From Pontiellaceae bacterium B12227 (GTDB lineage: Bacteria; Verrucomicrobiota; Kiritimatiellia; Kiritimatiellales; Pontiellaceae): 64,000 nt of DNA. Within the stretch, counting starts at the first letter, position 1; the number at the start of each line of letters is the position of its first letter. The notes under the pieces are model-generated. The model was not told the DNA's origin. It searched no databases and saw nothing but the letters and a program-made list of their open reading frames with translations. Below, in pieces: positions 53,548-61,422 of the stretch. The stretch is taken from NCBI GenBank assembly GCA_029432775.1, contig JAROAZ010000019.1:52619-116618 (forward strand), read 5' to 3'. The position numbers and the translations under genes were made by a program.

Positions 53548-53563
53548 ACCTCATCGGCTAGGT
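53548..53563 (+). promoter_or_regulatory. ACCT-N8-AGGT box 1
   Basis: ACCTCATCGGCTAGGT, the core of an inverted repeat shared with 54493 and 61302 (N4-GGCT spacer conserved). It is about 75 bp upstream of the PEP-CTERM gene and 22 bp from a possible -10 (TACATT, 53585). Candidate site of the LuxR-type regulator at 58479. Confidence 0.55.
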
Positions 53564-53637
53564 TGGTGGATGGAAATGTTTTGCTACATTCTTCTGAATT
53601 GGGTGGGGTATCCAATTTCACGTCTCAATAAAGAAGA

Positions 53638-54381
53638 ATGAATAACGGGGGTATGATCATGACATTAACACGACATTGTTTTACATGCATAGTGGTAGCC
53701 GGCTTTTTGGGTTTTGCAGTACCGATGGCGGACGCCGGAGTTATCCTGTCCTACGACAGTCTTCTCCCTTCTTCCGGCGGTTCGGCTACTGCTCTAAGTC
53801 GTATCAACAGCCAAACGGACTCAGAGTTAGTGTCCTCTTCGGGGGCTAACAATACATTTGGGAACAAAGCGATTATGGCCGGTATACATGGAAGCCAAAA
53901 TAATGTTGATGGTTTGGGAGATCAAAACGACCTGGTTTTTCGTTTCGGCTCTACCCCGCCAGGAGATGGAATCCTTAGTGGTCCACTTACAGCGGGACAT
54001 GCGGCCAGTGGACCGCGCATTGATTTTACCTACACGGCAGCCAAAGACCAGACACTGACCGATTTTTCGATGAAGTTTTTTAACAATTCTAATAACGCCT
54101 CAAGCTACGGCGCGCGCGATGCAGGGCTCTTTGTCTCGGTTGCTGGCGCAGCTTACATCCAGTTCGGTTCTTTATTTACGAGCGCCACCGGCAACGGTAA
54201 TCACGGCACGGTTACTTTCAGCGACAGCGTTTCGGTGGGAAGCGGTGACGTGGTTAATTTCCGCCTGACCTTGACCGATCGTACCCGCACTAACAATGAC
54301 CCTCAGGCTGGAACGCGTATCGGAGATGTTAACATTTCCGCGATCGCGGAACCGGCTTCGCTGGGTTTAATTGCGATGTAG
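53638..54381 (+). CDS. PEP-CTERM-type exported protein, sorting tail frameshifted
   Basis: 247 aa ending abruptly at EPASLGLIAM. The signal peptide is CFTCIVVAGFLGFAVPMADA; a start at 53659 is also possible. The mature part is Ser/Asn/Gly-rich beta structure. EPASLGLIAM is the start of a PEP-CTERM anchor, which should continue with a hydrophobic helix and an Arg cluster. Exactly that lies in another frame just after the TAG: from 54380 the codons read REGVFFDRRRFMI and stop at 54419-54421. So a 1-2 base indel has split the tail, and the protein as encoded should not be processed by exosortase. A sequencing error is possible. No exosortase gene is in the window. Box 1 lies upstream. Confidence 0.75.
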   Translation: MNNGGMIMTLTRHCFTCIVVAGFLGFAVPMADAGVILSYDSLLPSSGGSATALSRINSQTDSELVSSSGANNTFGNKAIMAGIHGSQNNVDGLGDQNDLVFRFGSTPPGDGILSGPLTAGHAASGPRIDFTYTAAKDQTLTDFSMKFFNNSNNASSYGARDAGLFVSVAGAAYIQFGSLFTSATGNGNHGTVTFSDSVSVGSGDVVNFRLTLTDRTRTNNDPQAGTRIGDVNISAIAEPASLGLIAM

Positions 54382-54444
54382 GGAGGGAGTCTTTTTTGAC
54401 CGCCGCCGTTTCATGATCTAGTGGGCACACCAACGGTTTACAAG

Positions 54445-54465
54445 AAGGGGCGGTTTCCGCCCTTT
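54445..54465 (+). terminator. Intrinsic terminator after the PEP-CTERM gene
   Basis: AAGGGGCGG-TTT-CCGCCCTTT forms a 9-bp stem with one G-T pair, with a T6 run starting about 10 nt later. Confidence 0.6.
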
Positions 54466-54492
54466 ATTAGAGGTTTTTTCCTGCGCGTTCCG

Positions 54493-54514
54493 ACCACCTC
54501 ATCGGCTAGGTGGT
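54493..54514 (+). promoter_or_regulatory. ACCACCT-N8-AGGTGGT box 2
   Basis: Perfect 7-bp inverted arms around CATCGGCT. It lies 75 bp upstream of the giant esterase gene and about 20 bp before a likely -10 (TATATC, 54532). Best copy of the three-member box family. Confidence 0.65.
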
Positions 54515-54588
54515 TGAGCATAGCATGTTGGTATATCTTATACGTCCGTTTATAGACGTTCTGTATCTTGGTGCATGTAGGAGAGACA

Positions 54589-57500
54589 ATGAATAAAAAG
54601 TTGATGGTAGCGGCCGCGGGATTGTTGGCCTTTTCGGTTCAGGCTGCATTGGTTTGGACCGGAGCAGCCGGCAATAGCATGTTTAATGAAGGCAGTTGGC
54701 TGGATGATGCCGGAAGTATTCCTGCGGCGGGTACCATCGATGGCAATGTCGCCATCTCTGCGGCTACCGGGCCCGAGAAGCTGATCGAGATCACATCGGG
54801 AACAGGCTCGCCGAATAATTGGTGGAGCAATGTCCTTGTTGGAAACAACAGCCTTACGGTATCCAACAAATTGATGAAGGCCGACGCCGGCCGGATTGCT
54901 CTGGGCGATGGTCAGGTTAAAGGAGCCTGGGAGGGGGCTGGACAGGTACTGAAGGTGCTCGATGGTGCAACGCTCCAGGTGGGGGATGTCAGGAATTTCG
55001 ACACCGTTTTGCTGAATAACGCAACGGTAACCCTGACGCGTTATATCACCACCAGTGCAAATACCGGTCTAAGCCTTACCATCACCAATGGGAGTACGTT
55101 TTCCGCTAGCTATATGGCGAACTATGGAAGTGCAACTGTAGATGCAACCAGTTCCGTGACCTTGACCGATGCCGCGAATCCGCTGCGCAATGATATACAC
55201 CTTGCTGAAGGAGCCGAGCTGACCCTGGTCGATGCCGCCATGTTTGCAACGGAGGGTGCCCAGATTTTTGTTGACGGGGTTTCTTATGCGAGTAATCCAT
55301 CGGTTCTTAAAATTACCGGTAACACAGCCATTGCGGGAACCTATGAAGGTCCCATATTCGGCTCCCCGTTTCAGCACGGGATGGTGCTGCAGCGCGGCAA
55401 ACCCATCAAGGTTTGGGGAACGGCTAATCCGACCAATGAAGTTTCTGTTTCCATCAATGGAACAGCGGCAGTGGGCATGTCCAGTGCTGATGGGCGCTGG
55501 ATAGTTGAGCTTGCGGCTCTGGCAGCGGGAGGCCCTTATGAACTGACTGCCATCAGCAACGGCGAAACCAATACGCTGGCCGACGTGCTGGTCGGCGATG
55601 TCTGGATCGCGTTCGGGCAATCCAACATGGTGCGTCCGCTGAACGAAATGATCAATAAGCAGACCTATATCGATGACATTTCCACCAACCGCATGATCCG
55701 TTGCCTCAAGATTGCCCAGGATGCGGCCCTTACGCCGCAGGAGTCGGGGGGCATGACGTGGCTCGATAATTCCAATCCCGGAAGCTGGGGCTCGGTTGCG
55801 GCTGTATTTGCCCATCAGATGCACAAGGGCAGCGGGGTGCCGACCGCAGTGGTCTGGGCGGGGTGGGGCAGCTCGTCCATCGAGGGCTGGATGCCGATCC
55901 AGATGGCCGACGGTTTCCCGCACTTTGATGCGATGATGGATCATTATCAAAGCATCGGTGAGTACATCGACGGCGATACCATTTCATCGCGTGTGTCGGG
56001 CAGTTATTCGTCGAACCTTGACGCAATCACCGCCATGGTCAACGGCACCGGGACATGGGATGATATCTTTATTCGCACTCGTCCCAATATTATCTACAAT
56101 CAGCGAATCCATCCGTTGCTCAACTTCGGCATTTCCGGTTTTGTCTGGTACCAAGGCGAGGCGAACGCCGGCACTCCGGAGAACGTCGCCCAGTACGGTT
56201 TCACACTTCCCGCCTTTGTAACGGAATACCGCGAACTCTTTGGCCAGGGCGACCTGCCGTTCCTCGGTGTCCAGCTTCCGTCATATAACAGCGACTACTG
56301 GGCATGGTTCCGCGAATCGCAGAGCCGGGTCACTGCGCTCAGCAATGCTCATGTGGCCGTGACCATCGATACGGGGTTGGTAAACAATATCCATCCCTAC
56401 GACAAGGAGGCGATCGGCCAGCGGTTGGCGCTGCTGGGACGTAAGTATGCACTCGGTGAAAATATCGAGGCGCACGGCCCCACCTTCTCTTCCATGAGCA
56501 TCAACGGGAATGAAGCAACGATCAGTTTCAGCCATGCGGATGGCTTGACGACCGACGACGCACTCGATCCTTCCGAATTTGAATTGGCCGGTGCGGACGA
56601 GGTCTGGCATGCCGCAACCAGTTCTTCGATCAGCGGAACGAATGTGATTGTCAGTTCAAGTTCAGAACCTGCGCCGGTGGCCGTCCGCTATGCGTGGTCG
56701 CCCGCCCCGGTAAACACGGTCAATCTGATAAACAGCGATGGCCTGCCCGCCGCGCCGTTCCGCACCGACAACTGGATGCCGACCGATCTGGCAGCGCAGG
56801 CTCCGATGGCGGTGAAGGATTCGTATAGCGTGTTCACCAACGAAACGCTGGTGGTTCCAGTGCCTGGAATTCTGGAAAATGATTTTGATCTAAACCGGGA
56901 TGTGCTTTCTGCTTCCCTGGTGGCTGATGTTTCTAACGGCACGCTGTCGCTGGCTTCCGATGGATCATTCTCCTACACGGCGGATGCCGGTTTTGCCGGG
57001 GCCGATTCGTTCCGGTATGCTGCTTCGGATGGCACGCTTTCAGCAACCACAACCGTGACTGTTGCAGTCCAGCTCGGAACTTTGGACGAGGGTTATTTTG
57101 ACACATTCGATAATGACGGTCTGGCTCTCAACTATGGAAAAGGCGGGGGACTGATCAATAAAACATGGTTTGGTCCGGTCTGGCAGGATAACGGCCTTCT
57201 GACGGCACCTGCCAGTTCCCAAGGTTGGTACCGTTCTTTGGCCTATACCGCGCTTTCATATCCTGTCAGTAGGGGATTTAAACTGGATGTGGTCTATGAT
57301 CTGGACAAGGTTGCTACTGTGACATCGACCACCGCCACCTTCGGCCTGGTTGCCGATGATGCGACTGAGGATGATATGGATATTTTATTCAGCCGGGAAA
57401 TGCCGATCTACGGCATCGGCATGAGCCTGACCGACTATACAGGAGAAGACGGGATGCAGGGCCTCCACACTGATACGGGAACTTTGACTCCCCTGAGTAA

Positions 57501-57936
57501 TGCGCAAACAGTTACTGCAGGCACCAATAAAACCTTCAGCCTGAGTGTCAGACCGGATGGCAGTTGGTCCTGCAGCATCGACGGCGCGGAACCCACCTTC
57601 GGAACTAATCTAGTGTTGGATTTAACCAAAAACTATCGTTTCGCAACATTTGTTCGGCAGGATCCCGGTTTTGCCATTCAGAGCGTTTTGCTGGTTCCGT
57701 TTGCGGAAGTGACGGAAATCGGAAATGTAGATTTTGAAATCCAGCCGGGAGGAACCGAGCTGGGCTTTAGCTGGTATGGCGAAGCCGGCGCGACCTACGG
57801 ACTTGAAATGACGGGAAATCTCGTTACCGGTACCTGGGAAACCGTCACGAATGTAATGGGTGCCGATTCCGTGATTGCGCTTACGGATGAGATAGATCAG
57901 ACCAATGCGTTTTACAGGGTAAGGAATATTGAATAA
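54589..57936 (+). CDS. Giant secreted sialate-O-acetylesterase-type protein
   Basis: 1115 aa from the ATG at 54589 (TAGGAGAG site). Signal peptide MVAAAGLLAFSVQA. Residues 20-250 are autotransporter-like beta repeats (LVWTGAAGNSMFNEGSWLDD, as in 21676). Residues about 265-650 form the SASA esterase domain: FGQSNM with the nucleophile Ser near 344, VWYQGEANAG, and NNIHPYDKEAIGQRLALLG with the His. Residues about 737-825 form a cadherin-like Big_9 domain (GILENDFDLNRDVL, DGSFSYTADAGFAGADSF). A LamG-like domain and an FSWYGEAGATYGLE tail follow. It probably removes acetyl esters from a surface-bound glycan. Box 2 upstream. Confidence 0.85.
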   Translation: MNKKLMVAAAGLLAFSVQAALVWTGAAGNSMFNEGSWLDDAGSIPAAGTIDGNVAISAATGPEKLIEITSGTGSPNNWWSNVLVGNNSLTVSNKLMKADAGRIALGDGQVKGAWEGAGQVLKVLDGATLQVGDVRNFDTVLLNNATVTLTRYITTSANTGLSLTITNGSTFSASYMANYGSATVDATSSVTLTDAANPLRNDIHLAEGAELTLVDAAMFATEGAQIFVDGVSYASNPSVLKITGNTAIAGTYEGPIFGSPFQHGMVLQRGKPIKVWGTANPTNEVSVSINGTAAVGMSSADGRWIVELAALAAGGPYELTAISNGETNTLADVLVGDVWIAFGQSNMVRPLNEMINKQTYIDDISTNRMIRCLKIAQDAALTPQESGGMTWLDNSNPGSWGSVAAVFAHQMHKGSGVPTAVVWAGWGSSSIEGWMPIQMADGFPHFDAMMDHYQSIGEYIDGDTISSRVSGSYSSNLDAITAMVNGTGTWDDIFIRTRPNIIYNQRIHPLLNFGISGFVWYQGEANAGTPENVAQYGFTLPAFVTEYRELFGQGDLPFLGVQLPSYNSDYWAWFRESQSRVTALSNAHVAVTIDTGLVNNIHPYDKEAIGQRLALLGRKYALGENIEAHGPTFSSMSINGNEATISFSHADGLTTDDALDPSEFELAGADEVWHAATSSSISGTNVIVSSSSEPAPVAVRYAWSPAPVNTVNLINSDGLPAAPFRTDNWMPTDLAAQAPMAVKDSYSVFTNETLVVPVPGILENDFDLNRDVLSASLVADVSNGTLSLASDGSFSYTADAGFAGADSFRYAASDGTLSATTTVTVAVQLGTLDEGYFDTFDNDGLALNYGKGGGLINKTWFGPVWQDNGLLTAPASSQGWYRSLAYTALSYPVSRGFKLDVVYDLDKVATVTSTTATFGLVADDATEDDMDILFSREMPIYGIGMSLTDYTGEDGMQGLHTDTGTLTPLSNAQTVTAGTNKTFSLSVRPDGSWSCSIDGAEPTFGTNLVLDLTKNYRFATFVRQDPGFAIQSVLLVPFAEVTEIGNVDFEIQPGGTELGFSWYGEAGATYGLEMTGNLVTGTWETVTNVMGADSVIALTDEIDQTNAFYRVRNIE

Positions 57937-58478
57937 CGAACGTGGACCCGCTGACTATCGAAGTGCTTCCTCCGGGGGCAGATAAAAAATGCCGAAGGGT
58001 CAGCATGCCCCGCATTCTCGAAGTCATTCATGCCGCGGTGTGTTGCATGTTTACAGATACGTCCTGGCGGCAATGAAGAAACGACCGCATGACGCATGGT
58101 AAATCCAGATGCACGATCGTGCGGCTGGATTTACCATGTGTTCTGGCGGCAATTCGCTAAAATCCGAAGGAGCTTCCTGGGGTTGGACTTTCCTGTCGGT
58201 GGAATTATCAGCGAAGACATGCCCCCTGCCGGGCTTTTACACGTCATGAAGTATGATTTTCAGCCCTGCTGTGCGGTTTTTCTCAGCCCGCATGACCAAT
58301 GCGGGGTTTGTCAGCTGGAAGAATGGCCTCGGCGGGCGGCAAGGCAGATGGGATATCCTTGCTACAGCGTGGCAAGGGACGCTTCCCGGAATTGTGAAAG
58401 TGAGAGGCCTCAGGCTCCAGGCTTTTTCTGCGTCCCCGTTCCTGCGTTGTTGGACATCCCGGTTCAATATTCGAAAAT
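57937..58478. other. 542-bp gap with a palindrome but no recognised gene
   Basis: Between the esterase and the response regulator. Apart from the 44-bp palindrome (58095-58138) with its flanking direct repeats and a short CCCGCAT-x5-ATGCGGG hairpin near 58290, I see no gene I can support. Short open frames on both strands have no recognisable similarity. Confidence 0.5.
58061..58153. repeat. Palindrome bracketed by direct repeats, possible miniature element
   Basis: The 44-bp palindrome 58095-58138 has CATGGTAAATCCAG and CTGGATTTACCATG as outer arms and GCACGATCGTGC at its centre. It is flanked by near-identical direct repeats GTCCTGGCGGCAAT (58061) and GTTCTGGCGGCAAT (58140), as if an insertion had duplicated a target. 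Confidence 0.5.
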
Positions 58479-59129
58479 CTAAATAATTCCTTTGCGGATG
58501 CCTTTGGCAACCGCGCCGGCCTGTGACTGGACGTTGAGTTTCTTGTAGGTGTTGGCAATGTGAAACTTGATGGTGTTGGATGAGAGGTTGAGCTCATCGG
58601 CAATCTCTTTGATGATCTTTCCCGTGGCGAGAGCCTGAAGCACTTCGATTTCCCGGTCGGTAAGATCAAAATCGCTGCCGGCCGTATTTTTTTTAGGGAA
58701 CGCATCGAGCACCAGGGAGGCAATCTGCGGATCAAGTGAAGCACCCCCCTGAGCGACATCTTCAATGCCGCGAATGATCTGTTCAAAGGCAACGCTTTTG
58801 AGCAGATAGCCCGAAGCTCCCGTCTGGATGGCATCAACCACATGCTTCTGCCGTTCCGAGCTGGTCAGCATGATGCATTGGATCTTCGGATCGATTTCTC
58901 TGATTTTACTGAGCCCTTCAATACCGCTCATGCCCGGCAGAGCGAGGTCGATCAGCATGACCTCGGGATGTTGTTTTTCCGCCTCCAGACATTCGATGGC
59001 TTCTTCGCAGGATGAAAAGTTGCGCTCACAGCGAATGCTGTCGGATGCATTTACAATTTCGGTCAGGTTGGTCCGGAAGGCGGCGTGGTCTTCAATCATC
59101 CAGATTGTAATATACGTTTGTTTGTTCAT
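58479..59129 (-). CDS. NarL/LuxR-type response regulator
   Basis: 216 aa. Receiver domain with acidic pocket E13-D14, phospho-acceptor D61 in LIDLALPG, T89 in LTSS and K111 in YLLKS. The C-terminal LuxR helix-turn-helix is LTDREIEVLQALATGKIIKEIADELNLSSNTIKFHIANTYKKL. It begins 9 nt after the kinase stop, so the two form an operon transcribed kinase first. LuxR-type regulators bind inverted repeats of about 20 bp; the ACCACCT boxes at 53548, 54493 and 61302 lie around this operon and are the best candidates. Expected output is activation of fucosidase and esterase genes. Confidence 0.93.
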   Translation of the reverse strand: MNKQTYITIWMIEDHAAFRTNLTEIVNASDSIRCERNFSSCEEAIECLEAEKQHPEVMLIDLALPGMSGIEGLSKIREIDPKIQCIMLTSSERQKHVVDAIQTGASGYLLKSVAFEQIIRGIEDVAQGGASLDPQIASLVLDAFPKKNTAGSDFDLTDREIEVLQALATGKIIKEIADELNLSSNTIKFHIANTYKKLNVQSQAGAVAKGIRKGII

Positions 59130-59138
59130 CGTGGTGTC

Positions 59139-61187
59139 CTATTTTAAAGGTATCCTTAGCGTGACTTGTGTGCCCTCGTCCGGTTTCGACTGAACCTCCA
59201 GTTCTGCACCGAGGAGTTTGGCCCGCCGCTCCATGTTCGAGAGGCCGCGGCCGGAATCACTGCTGGCCACCAGGGTACAGGAGGGGTCGAATCCGATGCC
59301 GTCATCTTTCATAGAAAGCTTAAGGATCATGTCCTGTATTTCCGCCTCTATCAACATGTGCTTCGCTTCTGCATACTTTGCGCAGTTATAAAGGGCTTCC
59401 TTCATCAGCAGCATCATGTTGCGGCGGATTTTGGCGGGAACCGGAATGCCTTGCGGGGACGGGAAGCGGCATTCGACACGACAGTCTGAGAGAATGCTTC
59501 CGGCTGTTTTTTCAAGTTGTTCAAACATTTCAGAGAGATAGACCACATCAGAATCCATATGCCAGATGATCTCTTTAACCGAGATAAAGCTTTCCTGTGC
59601 GATGTGGCCGATTTCTGTCAGCTTCTGTTTGAGGAGCGAGGGGGATGTGTCCTGTTGAAGGCGCCGGGTAATCATCGAGATCGTGCCGAGATTGGCACTG
59701 ATGTCGTCATGGAGGTCTGCGGCAATCTGCTGCCGCAGGTTCATGAGTGCACGCTGCCTGGCGGCACGCTGATAGGCAATCCAGAATAGGAGGGAGAAGA
59801 GCAGAATGGTTCCTCCGCTAATGCCGATGGTCCAGAAATAAGAGGAGCGGGTGGCACGGGCAATGACCAGGCGGTGTCTGGCTTCTGCCAGTTCTTTCTC
59901 CAGAATTTTACGTTCCGCGAGTTGCTGGATAAAGCTTCGCTCCATGATAATTTTACGCCCATTGCTGAAACCATCCACGAGAAGGGCGGTATCGGCTGGT
60001 GTATCTTGCGGGAAGTTTTTCGTGATAATATTTTTTTCTGTAGCAAAGTTGTTAATCTGATTTTGCTGACGTCCCATGACCCGGATTTCACCCATGGCAA
60101 AGACGGGCAACCCGTTATGTCTGGGCAGGTCGATTAAACTCAGACGCAGGTAGCGTCCTTTATTGGACGAGAGAGCGTGCCACCGCATACGGGAGGGGGC
60201 GGTTTTTTCAATAATCTGAGACTCCGTAACAGGCTGGCCGTTCTGCTCTGTCAGAAGAGCAATCTGATATTTCAACGGAAAACCGAATTCCGGGATGGGC
60301 ACGTCTTTGATTTTGGCGGGATAGAATTCAACCCGGCCTACCGAGCGGACGCTGCCGAGATCGATGGTGATCCGGGGGGTGTTGAATGTGATGGCTTCGG
60401 TATCGAAGTATTGAATGAAATCTTCGGTTTGATGGAAGGTGTGGTAGTAATTTCCCACATGGATTCTGCGGTTTGTCAGGTATTGCAGCTTCCAGTACGG
60501 GGGGGCATCGTATGAATCAGAAGCCGTCAGTCTCTGGTAGGCAGGGGGCGCGACATTGTTGCCCCGTTGGAATACCATTAATTCATCCAGCGCGAAAAAC
60601 TGAAAATTGCCCTCGGAGATCCCTTTGGTCACGGTCAGTTTAACCGATTTTACATCTTTTTCCGGAAAGCTGAAAAAGACGGGGTGGAGTCCCGGGTCTG
60701 GAAAATCCTCTTTCGTCCAGTCCACAATCGTGATCGGAACATCCGGCGAGTTGTGGCTGAAGACATCGATCCTGAAGCGTTTGGGAAATCCATAGTTTTC
60801 TTCGGCTGAAAACGAGGGGTAGTAGGCCGGAACCAGCGCCATTCCATCCACGTCATCTGTCCACTTCCCTGAGAAAGTCAGATTAATCCATGCATTCATC
60901 AGGTCGTTGGTGGAGGAGACTGGATGGCGGGTGCTGAGATAGCCGAAGTATTCATGCTGCGGTGCAATCCGGCTTTCCAGCGAAGGCAACTGCGCCAGCT
61001 GCTCTTCTAATTGTCGTAGCTGTTTTTCAAGCGCTACGACGCTTCGTGTCCGAATCGGACGATCCGTATCCTGACGTTCTTCCGGGAAACGGGGATCAGT
61101 ATATTCGAAACGCTCTGATGCCAGTGCGATTCCTCCATAGGCGAAGAGCAGGAACATGATTGCTAAGTTGGTTAATCTAGAGAGCAT
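59139..61187 (-). CDS. Histidine kinase with two discoidin-like periplasmic domains
   Basis: 682 aa. Signal segment 1-23, short coiled coil (VALEKQLRQLEEQLAQL), then a periplasmic region to about residue 448 holding two galactose-binding-like modules (about 80-210, with VPITIVDWTKEDFPDPG and VKSVKLTVTKG; about 240-370, with TPRITIDLGSVRSVGRVEFYPA and GRYLRLSLIDLPRH). A second coiled coil leads to one transmembrane helix (about 449-472). The cytoplasmic part has a HisKA_3 box (QQIAADLHDDISANLG, His near 490) and an HATPase domain (MKDDGIGFDPS, GRGLSNMERRA). The discoidin modules suggest direct sensing of glycans or fragments, which is inferred. Confidence 0.9.
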   Translation of the reverse strand: MLSRLTNLAIMFLLFAYGGIALASERFEYTDPRFPEERQDTDRPIRTRSVVALEKQLRQLEEQLAQLPSLESRIAPQHEYFGYLSTRHPVSSTNDLMNAWINLTFSGKWTDDVDGMALVPAYYPSFSAEENYGFPKRFRIDVFSHNSPDVPITIVDWTKEDFPDPGLHPVFFSFPEKDVKSVKLTVTKGISEGNFQFFALDELMVFQRGNNVAPPAYQRLTASDSYDAPPYWKLQYLTNRRIHVGNYYHTFHQTEDFIQYFDTEAITFNTPRITIDLGSVRSVGRVEFYPAKIKDVPIPEFGFPLKYQIALLTEQNGQPVTESQIIEKTAPSRMRWHALSSNKGRYLRLSLIDLPRHNGLPVFAMGEIRVMGRQQNQINNFATEKNIITKNFPQDTPADTALLVDGFSNGRKIIMERSFIQQLAERKILEKELAEARHRLVIARATRSSYFWTIGISGGTILLFSLLFWIAYQRAARQRALMNLRQQIAADLHDDISANLGTISMITRRLQQDTSPSLLKQKLTEIGHIAQESFISVKEIIWHMDSDVVYLSEMFEQLEKTAGSILSDCRVECRFPSPQGIPVPAKIRRNMMLLMKEALYNCAKYAEAKHMLIEAEIQDMILKLSMKDDGIGFDPSCTLVASSDSGRGLSNMERRAKLLGAELEVQSKPDEGTQVTLRIPLK

Positions 61188-61301
61188 TGGGTGCGTCGGG
61201 TTTCCGAAACCTATGTTTAAATCAAGTGTTTTAGGCTAGCATAATACTCCGCCGATGAACAAAAAAGATCGGAGGAAAAACCATTCCGTTTTCTGGAAAT
61301 G

Positions 61302-61323
61302 ACCACCTGTTTGGCTAGGTGAT
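61302..61323 (+). promoter_or_regulatory. ACCACCT-N8-AGGTGAT box 3
   Basis: ACCACCT-GTTTGGCT-AGGTGAT, 99 bp upstream of the GH29 gene, with a possible -10 (TATGAT, 61337) 17 bp further. Lies between the kinase and GH29 starts, so it could serve either. A near-perfect TTCCA-type palindrome (61284) precedes it. Confidence 0.6.
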
Positions 61324-61422
61324 ATTTGATGACGTCTATGATACGTTGTTTGCGATCTGTCAAGACCGGAGGTCATCGGTGACCAAAGGTTAGGTGGCAA
61401 TATTCAGGAGAAGGAGCAGACT

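Larger units (their letters stand above)
2997..56869. repeat. Dispersed TTCCA-N5-TGGAA palindrome family (24 exact copies)
   Basis: Exact copies start at 2997, 3914, 4918, 6259, 6319, 6488, 8859, 15197, 15969, 19207, 21624, 22887, 29759, 31848, 37938, 38100, 42996, 43013, 44394, 47047, 47785, 50936, 51112 and 56855. The fifth spacer base is C or T in all 24 and the first is A or G in 22, giving TTCCARNNNYTGGAA. Copies inside genes use all three frames, producing F-Q-x-L-E, S-x-x-W-K or P-x-x-G peptides. One-mismatch copies occur at 27, 11685, 11979, 13265, 30068, 33364, 34806, 37488, 38036, 48575, 52236 and 61284. Confidence 0.85.

Noticed and set aside
55451..55465. TTCCATCAATGGAA as another copy of the dispersed palindrome
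   Set aside because: Spacer is four bases, not five, so it was not counted.
58283..58843. 186-codon - strand frame overlapping the response regulator
   Set aside because: Out of frame with the clear receiver/LuxR protein; it merely extends through the adjacent gap.
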